Notes: a model not told the origin generated them from the letters alone. A stretch of 64,000 nucleotides of DNA from Ophiodon elongatus (GCA_016806645.1 JACSYO010000536.1:192001-256000); one strand, 5' to 3'; positions 24,183 through 36,985 are shown, counted from the stretch's first letter. Numbers and translations are program-made.

Positions 24183-24423
24183 CTCCTTACACTGTCTCTA
24201 AGGCTGAGCCCTATAGAGGAAACTCATCTCCTTACCCTATCTCTAAGGCTGAGCCCGGCCACCCTACGGAGGAAACTCATCTCCTTACCCTATCTATAAG
24301 GCTGAGCCCTACAGAGGAAACTCATCTCCTTACCCTATCTATAAGGCTGAGCCCTACAGAGGAAACTCATCTCCTTACCCAATCTCTAAGGCTGAGCCCG
24401 GCCACCCTACAGAGGAAACTCAT
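24130..24423. repeat. 45/53-bp minisatellite derived from LINE coding sequence
   Basis: About six units of 'ctccttaccctatctctaag' followed by 'gctgagccc' and 'agaggaaactcat'. Long units (about 53 bp) contain 'cggccacc' and short ones (about 45 bp) lack it. Starts are near 24130, 24183, 24228, 24281, 24326 and 24371, giving a long-short alternation. The first unit is continuous with the LINE ORF, so the array grew from it. Confidence 0.85.
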
Positions 24424-27400
24424 TTTGGCCGCTTATACAAGCGGAAAAACATTAATGGTTCCAGCTTATGAAATGTTAGGATTTGCTGCTTCACTCTAGT
24501 TAATATCATTGCATATTGAATATCCTTTGGCCCATTGGTTGGAACAAAACAAGCAATTTGAAGACTTTCACTACTAAGCGAAAATACATACACACCATAC
24601 ACGTTCTATGGTCCAAACAAGTTTGATCTCTTATATTAAAGCAATTTTGACTGAAAAAAAGTAATATATTATATTATGAAATAAAAATATATAAAAGAAA
24701 CAGGATTTAATCATATTGTGAACCTTCAAGTTCATCTGGGAATCTCTTGGGAGCCCATGACTAGGTCTAAACAGTTAATCAAAAAAAGATAAACGGAAAT
24801 AACAATCAAAAATCGAAAAAGAAAACAATCATTAACACAATGTTCTCTCGGCATATCCATATTCATTTCCCTTCATGAGCATGTCTCGAGTGCGTGGCTT
24901 TATAATTGCCTGTGGAGGCAGACGGTCGGTGACTCTGTGGAAAACAGATTCTTCTCGGTCAAACGGCTGCTTTAATGAACTGCTGCGGCCGTTTAATCAG
25001 AGTCAGGTGCGGAGCGCTGAATGAAGCAGGTGCAGAGGCTGATTGCGGCGGAAAACTGATGGCAACGAGAGATGCAGTCACGCTCGTCCCGTGATTTTGT
25101 TGCATATTTAAATCTTATTTCCATATAGTATTGCAGCTTATCTTTCCCCAGATTGTACCGGGTTACAGCTCGGATACCAACTTGTGTAAAACTCTCCCGA
25201 TTTTTGTACGAGTATGAGTTGGCGAGAGTTTGTGTTCATATGTTTACGTTCAGCAGGCAGCCTTGTAGTCATCGAGGAATCCTAAAATCCACCGAAGACG
25301 GATCCTTTCTCGCCATAACCATTGGACCGAATTGGTACTGAATGAACAGACCACCACTGATGAATCCAGATCAGATCCAGCGTTGAATGAAATGAAAGCA
25401 GTTGTGATCAATATGTCAACAATGGGTCAAATGACAAATGGTCACCAGGTCATTTTCTCTATCGTATTTTCCATTGCGAATGATACCCCCTCGGGGTAGG
25501 GGGGGATTCACAGCTGGTTGCCATAGCAATGCAGCGTAAAACTCAGACACCAACTGAATCTTTTCATCTGCAATAAATCAAAAGAACATGATCCGTACTT
25601 CATCAGGTGTACGCCGAAGATTGGCCATTTTTTTAAAATCTGGGTCGAATGAATAAAAAACTTGGGGTCGCTATTGACAGTAGCTTTTAACCATTTTACG
25701 GCCAACGAGTGTAGGTTCATTATGATGCGTTCAAGTTTTCATGATGTTCAAATAATGTAATCTTGTAAACTGTGGTTTTGGTAAGACATTTGAATAAATC
25801 CAGTTGTTTTTAAGGAGATTTTCATTTTGGTTTGTACTGAAGTTGTAAGTGCGATTGCATAATTATTCGTTCTTCTTCCAAGCCCAGATTCTCCCAAACA
25901 GGCCCCAATAAAGATAATGTTTCACAGTATCAATGTGTTTTGTATCTGTAGCTATTCCAGGCAACATCTGAGGTGTTTTTCTTTGGCGGACATAATGTTC
26001 CAGTCGATAAACAGACTTGTCAAATACCTTATCTGAGCAAAAAATCTCCTGTGATTGAGAAAGCTCCCCGGCCGCCGGTATTCCCTCCAGGCAGACACCC
26101 AGCAAGCAAGCCTGAATGAAAACCGTTTGCAGGAAGAAGACATGCACACATATACAGGGTTATGAAGCAGTTATGAAGCTATACACTCAGAGCAGTTTTA
26201 ATCTGCAGTTGACGAAATGCAGCACTGAAGTCACAGGTCCACTCAGCTCTATTTCACTGCCGGTAGACATCTGTTGGTGTGTGTGTGCTTGTGTGTGTTA
26301 GTGACACAGTAATATAAAGGTTTTTAAAATCCTCCAGACTGAGTCCCCCACTCCTTCCTGAAGGATTTAAGGTGCACTGCAGTTCATTTGAGCTCCAATG
26401 ACTAAATTTGCTTCGTAAATCCCTTAATACAATAAAATTAAGTTCTCATCCTGAACACTGGAGGCCCTTTACGCTATAAGAATTTGGACTTTCCCCACAT
26501 AAAGGTTGTCAATCATGCGGAAACGTGATGTAATCTTAGGTCTTAGATGGTCCACTGACGGCTGATTTAGAGCATTGGCAACCAAAGACATTTGACAATT
26601 GACAGCATCAGACATTTAGTTTTGATTTCATAACTCATCAGCAAAACTGTTCATGATCTAATGATACCTGATGAAGGCATATTACTGAAACATGACTTCT
26701 ACTTTAATACATCAATGGAAGAAATTCTCACTAATCTCCCATTTGTGCCCTCAAACATCGCCACTCCTTGAAATCCTGTAAGAATTAATGTGCTCATATG
26801 CGCAAATGTCTGCCAACCTATTAACCTTATTTCTTGGCCCGGTCTCTGTGTGCATTATGTTCATATCAAACACCCTTCACGTCCAATTATAAGACATAAT
26901 CCAGAGTTTTGAGGAATGTCCAACGCCAACACTTTGTTTCACGAACGGTTTCTATTTCTTCATGCAAAATACTTGTGCACATAGATAAATAAATCCACCC
27001 TGGTGCCAGCACTTTGCTTAGTAAGCAGCTCATAGTGTTTGACAAACGCATTGAAGTTAATGAAGTGTCTAAATGGGTTGTCTGATTTCATTCCAAGTGA
27101 TGGAAGCCAAAATCCTACAGTATCCAATCCATCAATGCATCCACATATCAATACGATCCATTTCTGATGAAAAAGAATGGCTATATTTATTTTCCCTCCT
27201 AGAATTTCAGATTTACAGGTTTTTTCTATCAAAAACATCACCTATTATAATTACATTACAATCAGTGAGCAAAACAACTTCAATTGTCCTCATATTGGGA
27301 GAAATTTGGGTTCAATGTCTTGCTATGAGACCCTTTGATGTAGTGACAGGAGGAGGTTGAACCGCTAACCCTTATCATTAATGGACAGCTTTACAAGTGT

Positions 27401-27429
27401 GACTCTTCTGATGATGCTTTCACGCCTAA
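24424..27429. other. Unmarked non-coding DNA
   Basis: No exon could be supported. The part at 24840-25090 is complex and CpG-containing and might be regulatory. A TG-rich run lies at 26276-26300. Confidence 0.4.
25517..25530. promoter_or_regulatory. X-box (RFX-like) motif
   Basis: It reads gttgccatagcaat, which fits the RFX-family X-box palindrome (GTTGCC, spacer, GGCAAC type) with small deviations in the right half. X-boxes control ciliary and other genes. Here there is no gene start nearby. Confidence 0.35.
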
Positions 27430-27595
27430 CCCGTACGACGGGTTAAAAAGAACGTAGGTCCGTTAACCCCGTTATTATGGTTTGTTTTGGCCATTGTGAA
27501 AGCTGTCAATCGAACCCCGGCGTGAACTAAACAGCCGAACCGAGACCTGAAAAGGTGGGTCTTGGTTCGAAGCGGACTCTTGTGGAAACCAACCA
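27430..27595. repeat. Probable dispersed repeat fragment
   Basis: 'gtcaatcgaaccccggcgtg', 'acagccgaaccgagacct' and 'gggtcttggttcgaagcgga' look like part of a common fish non-autonomous DNA element. Only one copy is in the window, so the assignment rests on memory. Confidence 0.35.
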
Positions 27596-30500
27596 ACCAT
27601 AGGATTTCATGACAGCAGCCATGTGATTTTTAGCACAATTTTAAAACCTAACTTAGTAGTAAATCCATCTGGTAAGCATGAAATCTGTTCAAACAAATGA
27701 TTTATCCGTATTAAAGCCATGTATATCGACAGGTCAAATGCTGGTATTTTCCCTGATTAATAGGTCAAAAGCTTTTCAAACTGCTGCGCTTGTATCCGAC
27801 CACTCTGAATAACTTTATGTTTACTCCTCGTGGTTCATTTGTAAAAAGTCAGTGTGAGGAGGAACTGGACCGCAACTAAAATGTAACAATGCATCATTTT
27901 TTTCTCTTTTGTCCAGACTAAATGAACCCAACTGCAGGACTCTTAGACAATAACCACGGCTATGTTTATCCATTTGTCCACTCTGATAGCAGGCTAGCAC
28001 CCATTTCGTTTGAATAGAACTCAGTGGTGATGAAATGCTGGTAAATAATACATGCAAGCACTCCTTCCTGTCTGCCTCTGCTTGAGTTTTTCTTGTTGTT
28101 TCCCAGCACCTCTACATTTGTCTCTGTTCGTGTCAGATTAAGTCATGTCTTACAGTTCCTATGGGGTGAAGTGCCTGCGGCTTGAAGTCGGCTGAAAGCA
28201 TTTCTCCCTAAAGTCTTTGACTATATGAAACAATCTTAAGTCGCCTTCTGAATCGTCGAGCATATCACAGGATCAACTGGGGTCAATTGGAGATGAAGGA
28301 TGATAAAGTACGATGCAGTATGAAGGGTGAAAACAGGGGAAAATGTACTGTAAAGAGACAAATATGGATAAAAATGGAGACAGAGTGTAATGGGGAGGAG
28401 AGCGGGAGATGTTCAATAAAAAAAAGCTAATAAGAGAATGACTCAGAAAGCGAGGGTTGACGAGGGAGACGGGGGAGGAACAGAGTGAAAAGCATGTTAC
28501 ATGACATGCTCTCTCTGTCAAGTATGCTTAAGATATACACGATAGGTTCCATCAAGCACTGTGAGATTTCAGTGAGGACATTCTCTTCGAACGCACTAAC
28601 AGACTCATGTTTGAGTTGGAGCAGAAAGAAGAATGATGGAGGACGCACACAATCCTGCGTCCTCGTCAGACGTTAGAGAGCGAGAGGGCCCGCAGAGATA
28701 TGCATCTTCTTTAGCTATCCAGAGCATCTGGAAGCTGATGGGCCTGAAAAAGGTTAATGCGATTTAGTCGGGACATATTCATTACAGAGCGGCATAAAAA
28801 AGATTCATAGCGATTTGGTTGAATGTATCTGCAGATACTTTATTATAATAGGCTGGATAGGAATGGAAAGAGAGGAAAGAGGGGAGGAAACATGGGAGAA
28901 AAGGACAAGACTAGCGGGAGAAAGTCTCTTAAATTGTCACGTAATAAAATATAAATGCATACTTGTGAAATTGCATTAAAACTTTGGGCACATTTCCTTA
29001 TATTAGCCGTATGAATACGGCAGGAGAGTTTTAAGTTGTGGAGTGTGGTTGAATATAAAAATCAGGACACCTTCACACTGTTGAATTCACAGCACAAAAT
29101 GCTCCTCGTATTCAACACTTCCCCGCCAGACGACTATTTGAGCCGATAGGATAGTCAATGTGCAGCTATATGAGTCTTTGTAACACTTTATATTCGAAGT
29201 AAGCAGCGCTCCTTTGGTGCCAGACGATGTCAGAGCGTGATGGAATAAGATACTGGTGCTTTTCCAAACGACTGGAGGGAACAACTACTGTGCTGGAGCG
29301 CCAAGCCGCAGAGTTTGGGGAAAGAGGGGACCTGCAGTGATTGGGGCTTGAGATATTTAGGGGGTTGAGTGAGGGCGAGGGCGGGCAGGTACTTGTTATC
29401 CAAGCACAGTACTTGTTTTAAACGTCTGGAATAATACCTGTTCTATTCAAAACTGTTGGCCGAAGAGTGTAAAACATGCAGATATGCTGTATTACAGATT
29501 ATCTCAACCATGTGACCTGTGATATAGGCTTCTATATTTTGCACCAGTTATTGTCTTGCGTTGAATGCATCAAGCTTGTGTAAATCAATCCTTTGGTGAA
29601 TAATTGCATCATTGGAACAGTAAACGTAAAGCCTCACCACAGCACGCAACATCACTCATTTTAACCATCTCAGTTGAGCGTTTGCCATTGGCTGTTCTAT
29701 AGCACTAAACACAAAGAACATCCAGGGCTGTACGTTTAAACATATTCACCTGCGACCTTTCCAGAAATGCCATTTCCATTACTCGAGATAATCCACAGAC
29801 CTGGCTGACAACATTTAACTTGGAACTCGTTTCAAAACATGATCCATCGCGATAACTAAACTGCCCAACTGTGCATGAAGTGCTTAAAATTAGCTGCATC
29901 TCGAACAGCTACAACACATAAGCATAGCATTCTACTCATATACCCAAGGCTCTCCAAATGTGTCCACCACAGACCTAATGACCGGAAAAGTTGTCAATTC
30001 TACACAATTTGATTCTACACATTATTGCTTCATATCTTAGGACACGTCACATGACACTGATTGAGGATTAAGCATGGCTAATGCTTATGTTTTGGGCTGT
30101 ATTAATTATGGCATTGAGGAAAATAAGCATTGAGTTGAATTCCTTCCAGTAAGCACAGATGAGCCGCTTTTCTTTTAACGGCCAATTAATATGGTGTCTA
30201 GAGGCTCGTTGGACTATTTTCTGCCAACTGTGGCTGCCAACATCATCTGTCTGAAAATATACGTTAACTCTGGAATAAAAAAATCTATCAGAACTGTAAA
30301 AATCAGTCAATTGAAATGACCGGAAATTGATCTACAACAATTAAGATTGGTGATTAAGTCATGTATTGATCCGAAATGTGACGATTTGCTGCTTTTCTTT
30401 GTTCTATATTACTGTAAATTAAATATTTGGGGTTTTGAAGAGAAACCAATTAAAGAAACATTAACATGGGTTCCAAGAAATCATGTAATGGTTTTCTGAC

Positions 30501-32949
30501 ATTTACATATAGAGTAATGGAAAATTGGTGGAGAGATCAATAATGGAAATAAACAGTATTTGCGGCCTTAAAACGAACAATGGTCACCAGTTCCATCCTT
30601 TCATGACGTCTAAGTAATGTCTCTTGTACTCATGTCGGCTCTGTTAGTCTGTAGCTTGGGACATTTTTAAAGAATCAATGCGGAGCTGTTGACGACAGCT
30701 TAATATGAAAGGCTAGTTTGAAAGAGCCGGAGAGAAACGGCGGACTGTTGGGGCATCATTTGGGGTATTTTAAGGTCGTGTTGATGGTGAAATCCACTCC
30801 ACCCCAGTTTGTGAGTCTCTTTATTATCCTTGCTGCAGTTCCAGTGCACTGCTCACATCCCATGTATCATGTCTCCAGACCAAAACCTTGAACCCACTTT
30901 AAACTTAAGTAGTTTTTCTTGCCCAAGACTCAAAGAGTATCTTGTAATCTGTCCAAATTAGCTTTCGGGGCATGACTGAAAAGCATCATTAGCTAAAAAC
31001 CTGTCTAGCACTCACCCATTTAAGATGTTATTTCTAGTACGTCTATGTTGCCGTTTTTCGTCATGAAATATTCAGAAGACAATAAAACGCTTGCTCTACT
31101 TAAATAGCGTGACAGCTACCGCAGGTGAAGCCGGACAAGGAAACTGAGCAAGGAGAGACGAAAGGAGGACAGACACCAGGGCGAGAGCAGAGGAATTAAA
31201 TCAAAGGGAATTAATCGTGAACGAAAACAGAAGAGGCCGAGAAAAAGAAAGATAGATTGAAAGATCTGCCCCTGGGTGAGACAGATGGATTGAGTTGATG
31301 GACAACGATACAGCCTGGGAGTGACCGCAGTCGTCTCGGATATAAATAGTAGGGCAGCTAAGTGGTTGAGGGCAAGACGGTGGTTTCATCACGGACGCAT
31401 CACAAAGGATGATGTTGCACCAATGTAGACGTGATGCAAAGCAAAAAGGATTCAAATCGAAAAATCAATAAACTTTTTAATGTACTTTTAATTTCCCATG
31501 AGAATGTAGCTAATGTTGGAGGAATGATGCATCTCACCACTCTTGCCATTTTTGAAATGCCAGAACAAAGTGATTCATATTCGCATCCTCTTTCACATCA
31601 GTAACCTGACACTCTGCCACACTAGTCGTATTTGGGGGCCTTGTTCAAAAGGAACCCTTCTTTTGATCAGTTGTGTATTTGCTGATTTACTGAATAGTTC
31701 AATTCATCTTCACCATTTTAGACTTTCGTTGAGAAAACAATCTCACAACAAGGTGATCTGGAGCTTTCGATCATTTCACAAGAGGTTCATCAGCCGATGG
31801 AGTCGGCCCAGTTGTCATGGAGTTGTAGATGTTGAAATTTCCATTGTCTTTTTGAGCAGTTTAAAAACTTCTCATCCATGTTGTCGGTATATTTCATAAT
31901 ATATGAACAAAAAAAACAGCTACTAAATGGGCTTTTGTCAACTGCTGCTTTCAAGGTTATGAATTATTATTTTCTCATTGTAGATATTATCTTTTACACT
32001 TTCAGTGCTTTATATTCAACTGTTTTACGGCTTTTTTTTATGCAAACACTTGGAAGATGAAGGTCAAAATTAATCAAGCCGCATTCATTTTTGGCTGATA
32101 GCTGGCAAACCAACAATCATCTCATACAGGGCAAATTTTTTGACCATTGAGGAAAATATACCGCTATTAAATCAATATCGTGGTATGAGACTAAATATCG
32201 TCGGTTTTACAAGCTGCATTACTTACCAAACTCTTGTAGCTGTTCTATTATTTGCCTTTACCCACCTCGTCATTATATCCACATTACTAATAATCAACTC
32301 TACAATATCTTCGCAATTTCAACATTGAAGGTATTTGGTCAGAGATATTGTAATATTAGATTATCTTGCGTCCAGCCCTCGCTTCTGGCTCCGCGGGACT
32401 CAGATGGTTATTATCGTCTTGTTTCCGATAAAACAGCCTTTTTCCCCAAAATAATTCTACCTTTTTAATGTGTTAAACTTTAAAACAAGAGACATTGCCA
32501 AGACAATCAAAGTGCAGAGTCTCAGCAGAGCTCTGTCGCATTGTCGTCGGTTTGTGGAATGGATAATGGAAAACCATTAGCTCGCAGCACTCCCAAGGTA
32601 AGATATGTTCTAGATTTTGTCACAACTTTAGCAAAACTCAATTAGATTAGATTCTAACAAATCTGTTTGGTAACTGGTATCATTCCCCTATAAACAACGA
32701 AGAAGGGTTCTGTCAGGGCTGTTTTCATTGCAGAATTCCCATGTTCCCGTGTTTTAATCTGCCTTGTCCCAGTTTCCCTGTTTTCATGCTTCTCACACTG
32801 TAACCTTCATCTTCTCATCTCTTACTTTTTTTCAGTCTGTTGGGTTTTTTCCAGACCATAAGGCAAAAGGCAAAAGGCAAAAAAGTAGTTTCTCTTGTCA
32901 TGCTCAAAGACGAGCAGCTCTCCAATGACGAAACCCATGCATAATTTCT

Positions 32950-32950
<1 letters not shown>
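27596..32950. other. Long unmarked non-coding stretch
   Basis: More than 5 kb with no recognisable exon, no tandem array and almost no identifiable repeat. Open frames are at most 118 codons (31543-31899) and show no domain. The lack of recent repeats compared with 45-60 kb is itself notable. One part is listed as a candidate element. Confidence 0.4.
28690..28860. promoter_or_regulatory. Candidate conserved non-coding element
   Basis: Complex sequence with an octamer-like 'atatgcat', 'gttaatgcgattta', 'catattcattacagagcgg' and 'ggcataaaaaag'. It looks like vertebrate conserved non-coding sequence, but this is an impression only. Confidence 0.2.

Positions 32951-33024
<74 letters not shown>
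32951..33024. repeat. (AC)37 microsatellite
   Basis: An uninterrupted AC run of 74 bp, then 'tcacacac'. Likely length-polymorphic. Confidence 0.98.
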
Positions 33025-33030
<6 letters not shown>

Positions 33031-33375
33031 ACCCCTCTCTCTCGCTCTCATTAGGTGTACAGGCAGGACACCATGGCTAGAGGACGGCCATACAAAGTGT
33101 CATCACCTGCTTGGAAATGTTTTGACTTCTTATATCCACGCATGCATTGACATTGACATTGTGGGTTGACTGATCACGTGTGTGTGTGTGATCTCTTGCC
33201 TCTCTGTGCGTTGCCCCTCCAACAGCAGAGAACAATGATAGATGTGTTCTTCAGGGCTGCTCAGCCAAACGTTACAAAGTGTGTATGTGTGTGTGCTCGT
33301 ATCACCCTTAATGATTGTTTTGCCTCCACTGGGCACATGTAGTCATTGGTATTCAGTTTGGCTTCTAGCTAGTGA

Positions 33376-33379
<4 letters not shown>
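33025..33379. other. Unmarked non-coding DNA
   Basis: Short TG runs occur at 33178-33190 and near 33282-33294. Nothing else is visible. Confidence 0.45.
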
Positions 33380-33424
<45 letters not shown>

Positions 33425-33478
33425 TGCATGCATGTGTGTGTGTGTGTGTGTGTGTGTGCATGCATGTGTGTGTGTGTC
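33380..33478. repeat. Compound (TG)n tract with TGCATGCATG interruptions
   Basis: About 98 bp of nearly unbroken alternating purine-pyrimidine sequence: (TG)n with one 'tatg' step and two 'gcatgcatg' blocks. Strong Z-DNA potential. Cys-Val open frames here are not genes. Confidence 0.95.
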
Positions 33479-33611
33479 TGCAGATTTATGTGCGTTCTTC
33501 TCTTACGTGTTGATACTGAAGGTCACAAAGAGATTAAGACATACATATCTGAGTGTACTGTATGTTAAGGCAGTTTTCTGCTTAATAATGTACAATATCT
33601 GTTGTGTCTGT

Positions 33612-33905
33612 AAGGGTTCCAAAAGGGTTCTTCCTAAATGGCTGATTTTCTACTGTAGCAATTACCATTTGCTTCTGAACCCTTTTAAAAGAAAAAGCCT
33701 CATGAGGCCCAAGGCTGTCAGACTAAAACCATGGGGAGGGTGGAGAAAGGTCTATGAGATATAAAAGTGTTCTCGGTAGAACCCTTTGGATGTGGTCTTG
33801 GGAGCACCCTTAGAAGGTGGAAATGTTCTGGATAGAACCTCCAAAGATGGTTTGGAGGTTCTACCAAGAACCAAAAATAGTTAGCTCCTTTATTTCTTTG
33901 AGTGT
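33612..33905. repeat. 'ggttct' dispersed repeat, second locus
   Basis: It shares the word pattern of the 15.7-16.8 kb repeat: 'aagggttcc', 'aaaagggttcttcc', 'ggtagaaccctttgga', 'ggatagaacctcc' and 'ggttctaccaagaacc'. It ends with 'tttgagtgtag', much like 'tctaagagtgca' at 16810-16821. Confidence 0.6.
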
Positions 33906-35033
33906 AGGGATTTAGTTTCAACTTATTTTTTACTGGTTGTGAGGGTTTGCAAAATAGATTTTGGATTCAACTTTTTTAGGATCTCTTAATCTTAAGGCCT
34001 TTACACACGACACACAAATTTTCAACACTTGTTCAATAAAAGATTTGTAATGATCCGTTCAGGCAGAAGACCAAACACAGGGGCCACATTGGCCCAGAGC
34101 AGCAATCTGACAGTCTGAGGTAAATTGTTGTATAGCTTAAGCTACTGTTAGCTATTATTTTGAGTTTCATTTTAGCAAAACGAACAAACGAACGGGAATT
34201 TGAGTTCTCTCCGGTAGGCAGTGTGTTTGTCACGGGCTTTTATTGTGAAAGGTAAGAACGGAAGGAGTGGATCTGGTATGCATTGCCTTTGTCAAGGTTG
34301 AAAGTCTTAAACAAAGTTTTTCGTCTCCGTTCGGTCAGGAGAGCCCCGAGGGTTGCCGCACATCGATTGGTGCAAAAGCTCAACAGAATTATGTTTCTTT
34401 TTCGTCGCATCATTTTCACAATTCTCTGTGAAAGTACTAAAAATGACAAAAACAACGGTCAGGAAAAATATATTGACGTGCGAATCAATCGCACAAACAA
34501 AACGCCTGTGCGGGTCTGTATTGGTCTTAAGAGCAACAGGCACAGTTTTGGCATGGAGCATTGTTATTAATATGCAAGCAGCACCGAGCTGCTGAGAGTA
34601 GCTGGAATCGGAGCCCTCATCTGCATTATATTTTGACACTTTTATTGGTTTAAGTAGGTCCAGCTTTTTCTTTTTTCCCTCCGAGCCTATACTGAATCCT
34701 TAGTATATCCCCTGTGTTTGCATGGATTCTTCTCTACATTCATAAATGTGGTAATTAGCATGCATGCCTGTAACTTGTTTACGCGTCTACGCTCACCTTG
34801 TCCCCAACCTCTTACCTCTTACATTTCAGATTAATTATGATTGGGGCCATTAACATAAGTGAAGGTGGGAGGTATAAGCAGATATTGTCTTTATGTCTCG
34901 GAGTTTGATTGAATATTTCTGCTCCACGTGAAGGAAACTCATGACTCATCAATATGTCGTTTCTCTCTATATCTACACATTTTTATCCTTCCTTTTCACT
35001 GTAATTTCACTTTTGTCTCTCACCACGTCACCT
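33906..35033. other. Non-coding DNA
   Basis: No exon could be supported. Three overlapping short open frames at 34283-34639 occur on both strands and have no known domain. Confidence 0.4.
34735..34870. promoter_or_regulatory. Candidate conserved non-coding element
   Basis: Complex sequence with 'gtggtaattagcatgcatgc', 'cagattaattatgattgggg' and 'ccattaacataag', rich in homeodomain-type TAAT words. Conservation is unknown. Confidence 0.25.
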
Positions 35034-35034
35034 G

Positions 35035-35094
<60 letters not shown>

Positions 35095-35248
35095 ATCCCT
35101 TCATCCTTTTCAGGTCGGCTCGGTCACCCACCTCTCAAACTAATCCGTCGTAGACAAAGTTTGCACTCACTCACCCTCACTTTCTCACTCTCTTTAACAC
35201 ACAGACACACAGACACACACACAGACACACACACATGCACACACACAC
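35034..35248. repeat. CT/AC compound and interrupted AC microsatellites
   Basis: (TC)8 passes directly into (AC)21 at 35034-35092. A second, interrupted AC tract with 'acag' steps lies at 35197-35248. Confidence 0.95.
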
Positions 35249-35639
35249 GAAAAGTTCCCTCAGCCACGCTCCACCCTCTGCACTCGCACACATATCTCTC
35301 TCTCACCTCTGCTGCTTTCACACTCATGTCCTCTCCTCATTCTTCAAATTGAATTAGACTGGAAGTGAGGCCAGAGCAGGCCCATTACCGCCACATAATT
35401 AGATTTATTTAAGCTTCGGCTACAACTAAATCCTCTGGTTCTTCGTCTCCCCTAGTGTCTCCCTTTTGACCCTTTGACTTTATCCTTTTGTGCTTTTCCT
35501 CAACTCTTGCTGTCCTTTTGCACTAATTAAATTTCCAGCTCCCCGTTTTGTTGGAACGAACATAATAATGGCAATGTGATCGTCTGCTCGCGTGACGGCT
35601 TCATTTATGAGATCCTAACCGTCTCCTGGTTTGTGGAAA
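35249..35639. other. Unmarked non-coding DNA
   Basis: No gene or repeat could be supported. Confidence 0.45.
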
Positions 35640-36016
35640 CAGCTGCTGAACCAGGTGGAACCTCTGGTTCTGAAAAGTGACGCAAATGCGGAGGTACTTG
35701 CATCTTTTCTACTGGGGAATAGTAATTGGAACATTTTCAGGTCTCCTAAAAATGTCTTAAGGTGCGTTTGTTTGAACTTAGCTCCACCCTCTTGTGTCTC
35801 TTCTGGTTGCAAAAAAACAAGATGGCGACAGCCAAAAAAACAAGATGGCGACGGCCAAAAAACAAGATGGCGACAGCCAAAAAAACAAGATGGCGACCGC
35901 CAAAAAACAAGATGGCGACCGCCAAAATTTGCTGAACTCAAGGCTTCAAAACATCAGTCCACAAACCATTGAGCGACTTTACGGTGACTACGTCCACTTC
36001 TTATATACAGTCTATG
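35640..36016 (+). mobile_element. Composite element copy E with expanded YY1-like part
   Basis: The leader 'gaaccaggtggaacctctgg' and 'ttctgaaaagtgacgcaaatg' matches the head of copies F and H. The CTCF-like and middle parts are missing. It then has 'agctccaccctcttgtgtc', the tandem 'agatggcgac' array, 'aggcttcaaaacatcagtcc', 'acaaaccattg', 'ggtgactacgtccacttct' and the end 'tatatacagtctatg'. This is the best preserved right end in the window. The internal deletion joins head to tail. Confidence 0.75.
35816..35928 (+). repeat. 22/23-bp minisatellite with YY1-like motifs
   Basis: Five units of 'acaagatggcgac' plus 'agccaaaaaa'. GATGGCGAC starts at 35821, 35844, 35866, 35889 and 35911, spacing 23, 22, 23, 22. 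AAGATGGCG is the core of the vertebrate YY1 consensus (AAGATGGCGGC), here with A in place of the last variable G. Copy C has the same word once. Confidence 0.9.
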
Positions 36017-36984
36017 TTCTGAACAGCTCCACCCAATGAGCCGCATGAACAGAGTATGAAGCATATTAAAAACATGATGCAGTGTTGTTACTCAAGCGGA
36101 TTTCAGAATCTCCAATAAGCAAGACCTTATTGTCGAGGGGTATTCCCTTACCATAGAGAGGATTAGATCAGTCGTTGCTGCAGTAGCCACTAAAGAATAG
36201 ATTAAGAGCGGCAAAGCATCAGCTGGTCCACTGAATCACAGTTTCTGCTGGAGACGGTTCAGTGAACCTGACTCTATCAGTTACTGCAGAGGGCTGTGGG
36301 CTGCTGGGATGAGATGTAACAGGATGTTTGCAGCATCAATGCGCAGCTGGAAAACCAACTTGAATTCAGGAACAAGTTAGCACGGGTCGAAATCCATGTG
36401 GAACACACACTGAAAGTGTCTGAGCATCTCACATTTAACTAAAATGTACAACCCATCTACTTTAGGTGCTTTCATTTATTTTAAGAAAGGATTTCAAACA
36501 ATATAGTCCTTTATTCAAAAGATGAGAAACTTACTTTTAATACCGTAAGGGCATAACATTTGCACACATTTGCATTTACTGCATGTGCATCATGTTGCTT
36601 CAGGTCCCGACTGAAAACCTGAATATATTCTTAGTCAACCTGCCTGGTTAAAAAGGTTGAAAACGATGTCACTTGTCCTCGACAGAAATGTAGAAACATG
36701 GTCATTTCCCACATTTTCCAGCAGGTATTATTCAGTACAATTTGGCTGTTAGAGCGAAATGGCACAAAGAAGAGGAACCTCTTGTGCAGCAATCCCACAC
36801 AAATAGCTCCCCTCTTGTCTTCTCTCTGCTTCCTATGTTTCCACTCCACACCTCTCTCCCACCAGTCCTCCTCTCCCTGCTGTAATAATAGCACAGTTAA
36901 TAGAGAGAGCAATTACACCAATTACCCCAAAGAGGAGGAATCTACGTTATTCACTATTTGAGCTGCCCGTTAGGGTGAGAGTAG

Positions 36985-36985
<1 letters not shown>
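36017..36985. other. Unmarked non-coding DNA
   Basis: No gene or repeat could be supported. Confidence 0.45.

Larger units (their letters stand above)
23820..24423 (-). mobile_element. LINE 3' end with (ATGG)n tail
   Basis: Read on the minus strand, this has a reverse-transcriptase ORF end, a stop, a very short 3' end ('gcggctgaaaatgg') and an ATGG microsatellite tail (23822-23845). Such a tail is typical of fish L2/Maui/Rex1-like LINEs (assignment from memory). The insertion is strongly 5'-truncated, and its upstream 300 bp have turned into a minisatellite. Confidence 0.75.

Noticed and set aside
31543..31899. 118-codon plus-strand frame
   Set aside because: No domain, AT-rich codon use like its surroundings, and a length expected by chance in 64 kb.
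35615..35972. Repetitive 108-113 codon frames with KKQDGD or CFFGCRHLVF repeats on both strands
   Set aside because: They are caused by the 22/23-bp minisatellite of composite copy E.
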